A stretch of DNA of 32,183 bases from an archaeon (lineage in GTDB: Archaea > Asgardarchaeota > Hermodarchaeia > Hermodarchaeales > Hermodarchaeaceae), in contig JABXGU010000190.1 of NCBI GenBank assembly GCA_016550415.1, positions 1 through 32,183 of the forward strand, read 5' to 3'. Of the stretch, positions 31,597-32,183 are shown one piece after another. The position numbers and the translations under genes were made by a program. Below the pieces are notes generated by a model. It saw only the letters and a list, made by a program, of their open reading frames with translations, was not told where the DNA came from and searched no databases. The first letter of the stretch is position 1. The number at the start of each line of letters is the position of its first letter.

Positions 31597-31913
31597 AGCG
31601 CGATATGGTATTCCGTACGCTCGATAACGAGATTACCATAAGCGCAAGCATACCGCAGAGCAAAATGGCGCTGCGACCCCGAGAACACGGGCGCGCCACG
31701 CCCACCAATGAAGGGTTGCATTCCACCTGCGGAACAACCATGCAGACCCGAGCAAACCAGCAAGCCCCTAGGAGCCCTGGACTCTCCGGTCTAAGATACG
31801 TCCACCTCGACAAAAGATGCAACACTAACAATCCCAATTATAGCACCCACACACACCCACCGCCAATCAGTCCCAACAACAAGGGACAACAATTCCAATG
31901 CGACCAAAATTAA
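31597..31913 (+). other. Pre-16S rRNA leader
   Basis: The stretch between the rRNA promoter and mature 16S. I see no gene in it. The first part is GC-richer (31660-31720, with possible short hairpins), while 31795-31913 is strongly A/C-rich and poor in G and T. It should hold the 5' strand of the 16S processing stem; its partner lies beyond the window. Open frames across it are not credible genes. Confidence 0.55.
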
Positions 31914-32183
31914 CACTGGTTGATCCTGCCAGACCCGACTGCTATGGGGATGAGACTAAGATATGCAAGTCGCACGCCTGCAACCATGTACAGGAGTGGC
32001 ATACCGCTCAGTAACACGTTGACAACCTACCCTCCGGACGGAGACAACCACGGGAAACTGTGGCTAATCTCCGATAGACGACGACGCCTGGAATGGTCCG
32101 CCGTCCAAAGCCAACCATGCATGTATGGTGCGCGCCAGAGGATGGGTCAGCGGCTGATTAGGTTGTTGGTGAGGTAACGGCTC
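31914..32183 (+). rRNA. rrs: 16S rRNA (5' part, cut by window end)
   Basis: Begins around AACACTGGTTGATCCTGCCAG, the universal 5' end of small-subunit rRNA. Further conserved blocks follow: ATGCAAGTCG, GTGGCATACCGCTCAGTAACACGT, CGGGAAACTGTGGCTAATC, and a final GATTAGGTTGTTGGTGAGGTAACGGCTC. About the first 270 bases are present, with no intron visible in this part. Mature 5' end is approximate to a few bases. The 5' pseudoknot-forming segment has CTGG...CCAG where archaea usually have CCGG...CCGG. Confidence 0.97.

Noticed and set aside
31605..31913. Open frame of 102 codons before 16S rRNA
   Set aside because: It falls in the rRNA leader downstream of the rRNA promoter, has low-complexity composition and no ribosome-binding site.
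31920..32177. Open frame inside 16S rRNA
   Set aside because: The sequence is conserved rRNA; the frame is chance.

Overview
This is a gene-dense archaeal chromosome segment of moderate G+C. Nearly every gene belongs to the archaeal/eukaryotic information-processing core: SRP54, Pus10, RNA polymerase subunits F and L, TFS, exosome Csl4, NMD3, aIF1A, aIF2beta, Nep1, Rio1 and Pno1. tRNA genes carry introns, and the start of a 16S rRNA gene lies at the right edge. A ribosomal protein eL38 gene points away from Euryarchaeota, towards TACK or Asgard archaea. The eukaryote-like repertoire (RPA32-like protein, Lys-rich aIF2beta tail) fits Asgard, but I cannot fix the lineage without a search. I see no insertion sequences, phage genes or CRISPR.

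Layout. 1-8022 (+): end of deoxyhypusine synthase, then srp54, trmY, pus10, eL21, rpoF, a DUF655 protein, ksgA, a HEMK2-type methyltransferase and a DRG-like GTPase, closely packed. 8120-10038: uL16/L10e (+) facing enolase (-). 10159-12882 (+): METTL5-like methyltransferase, Csl4, an unrecognised 70-aa protein, rpoL, an RNase III-like protein and TFS. 12894-16490: geranylgeranyl reductase (-), pth2 and truD (+), a Zn/KH protein (-). 16593-19866 (+): Lrp-like regulator, sucC, sucD, eL40, intron-containing tRNA-Val, eL38. 19900-24373: presenilin-type protease and beta-CASP nuclease (-), PAC2 chaperone (+), tRNA-binding OB protein (-), RPA32-like protein (+). 24550-29177 (+): aIF2beta, DUF424, NMD3, aIF1A, Nep1, Rio1, Pno1, a translation-initiation and small-subunit maturation block. 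29296-30515: tRNA-Asn (+), an unknown protein (-), and tRNA-Leu, -Glu and -Ala (-). 30672-32183 (+): a methyltransferase, the rRNA promoter and leader, and the first ~270 bases of 16S rRNA.

The most unusual content is the tRNA set. Read on the minus strand, 30025-30356 resolves into tRNA-Leu(TAG), broken by D-loop and T-loop insertions, and tRNA-Glu(TTC), broken by D-loop, variable-loop and T-loop insertions. Each insertion is about 27-33 nt. Removing them leaves 88- and 79-nt tRNAs with encoded CCA. tRNA-Val and tRNA-Asn carry single anticodon-region introns, and tRNA-Ala has none. Other points worth checking are a Lys-rich N-terminal tail on aIF2beta, an apparent AUA start for Pno1 overlapping the rio1 stop codon, a perfect 20-bp palindrome upstream of the RPA gene, and a recurring GAAGA...CTTAA promoter element.
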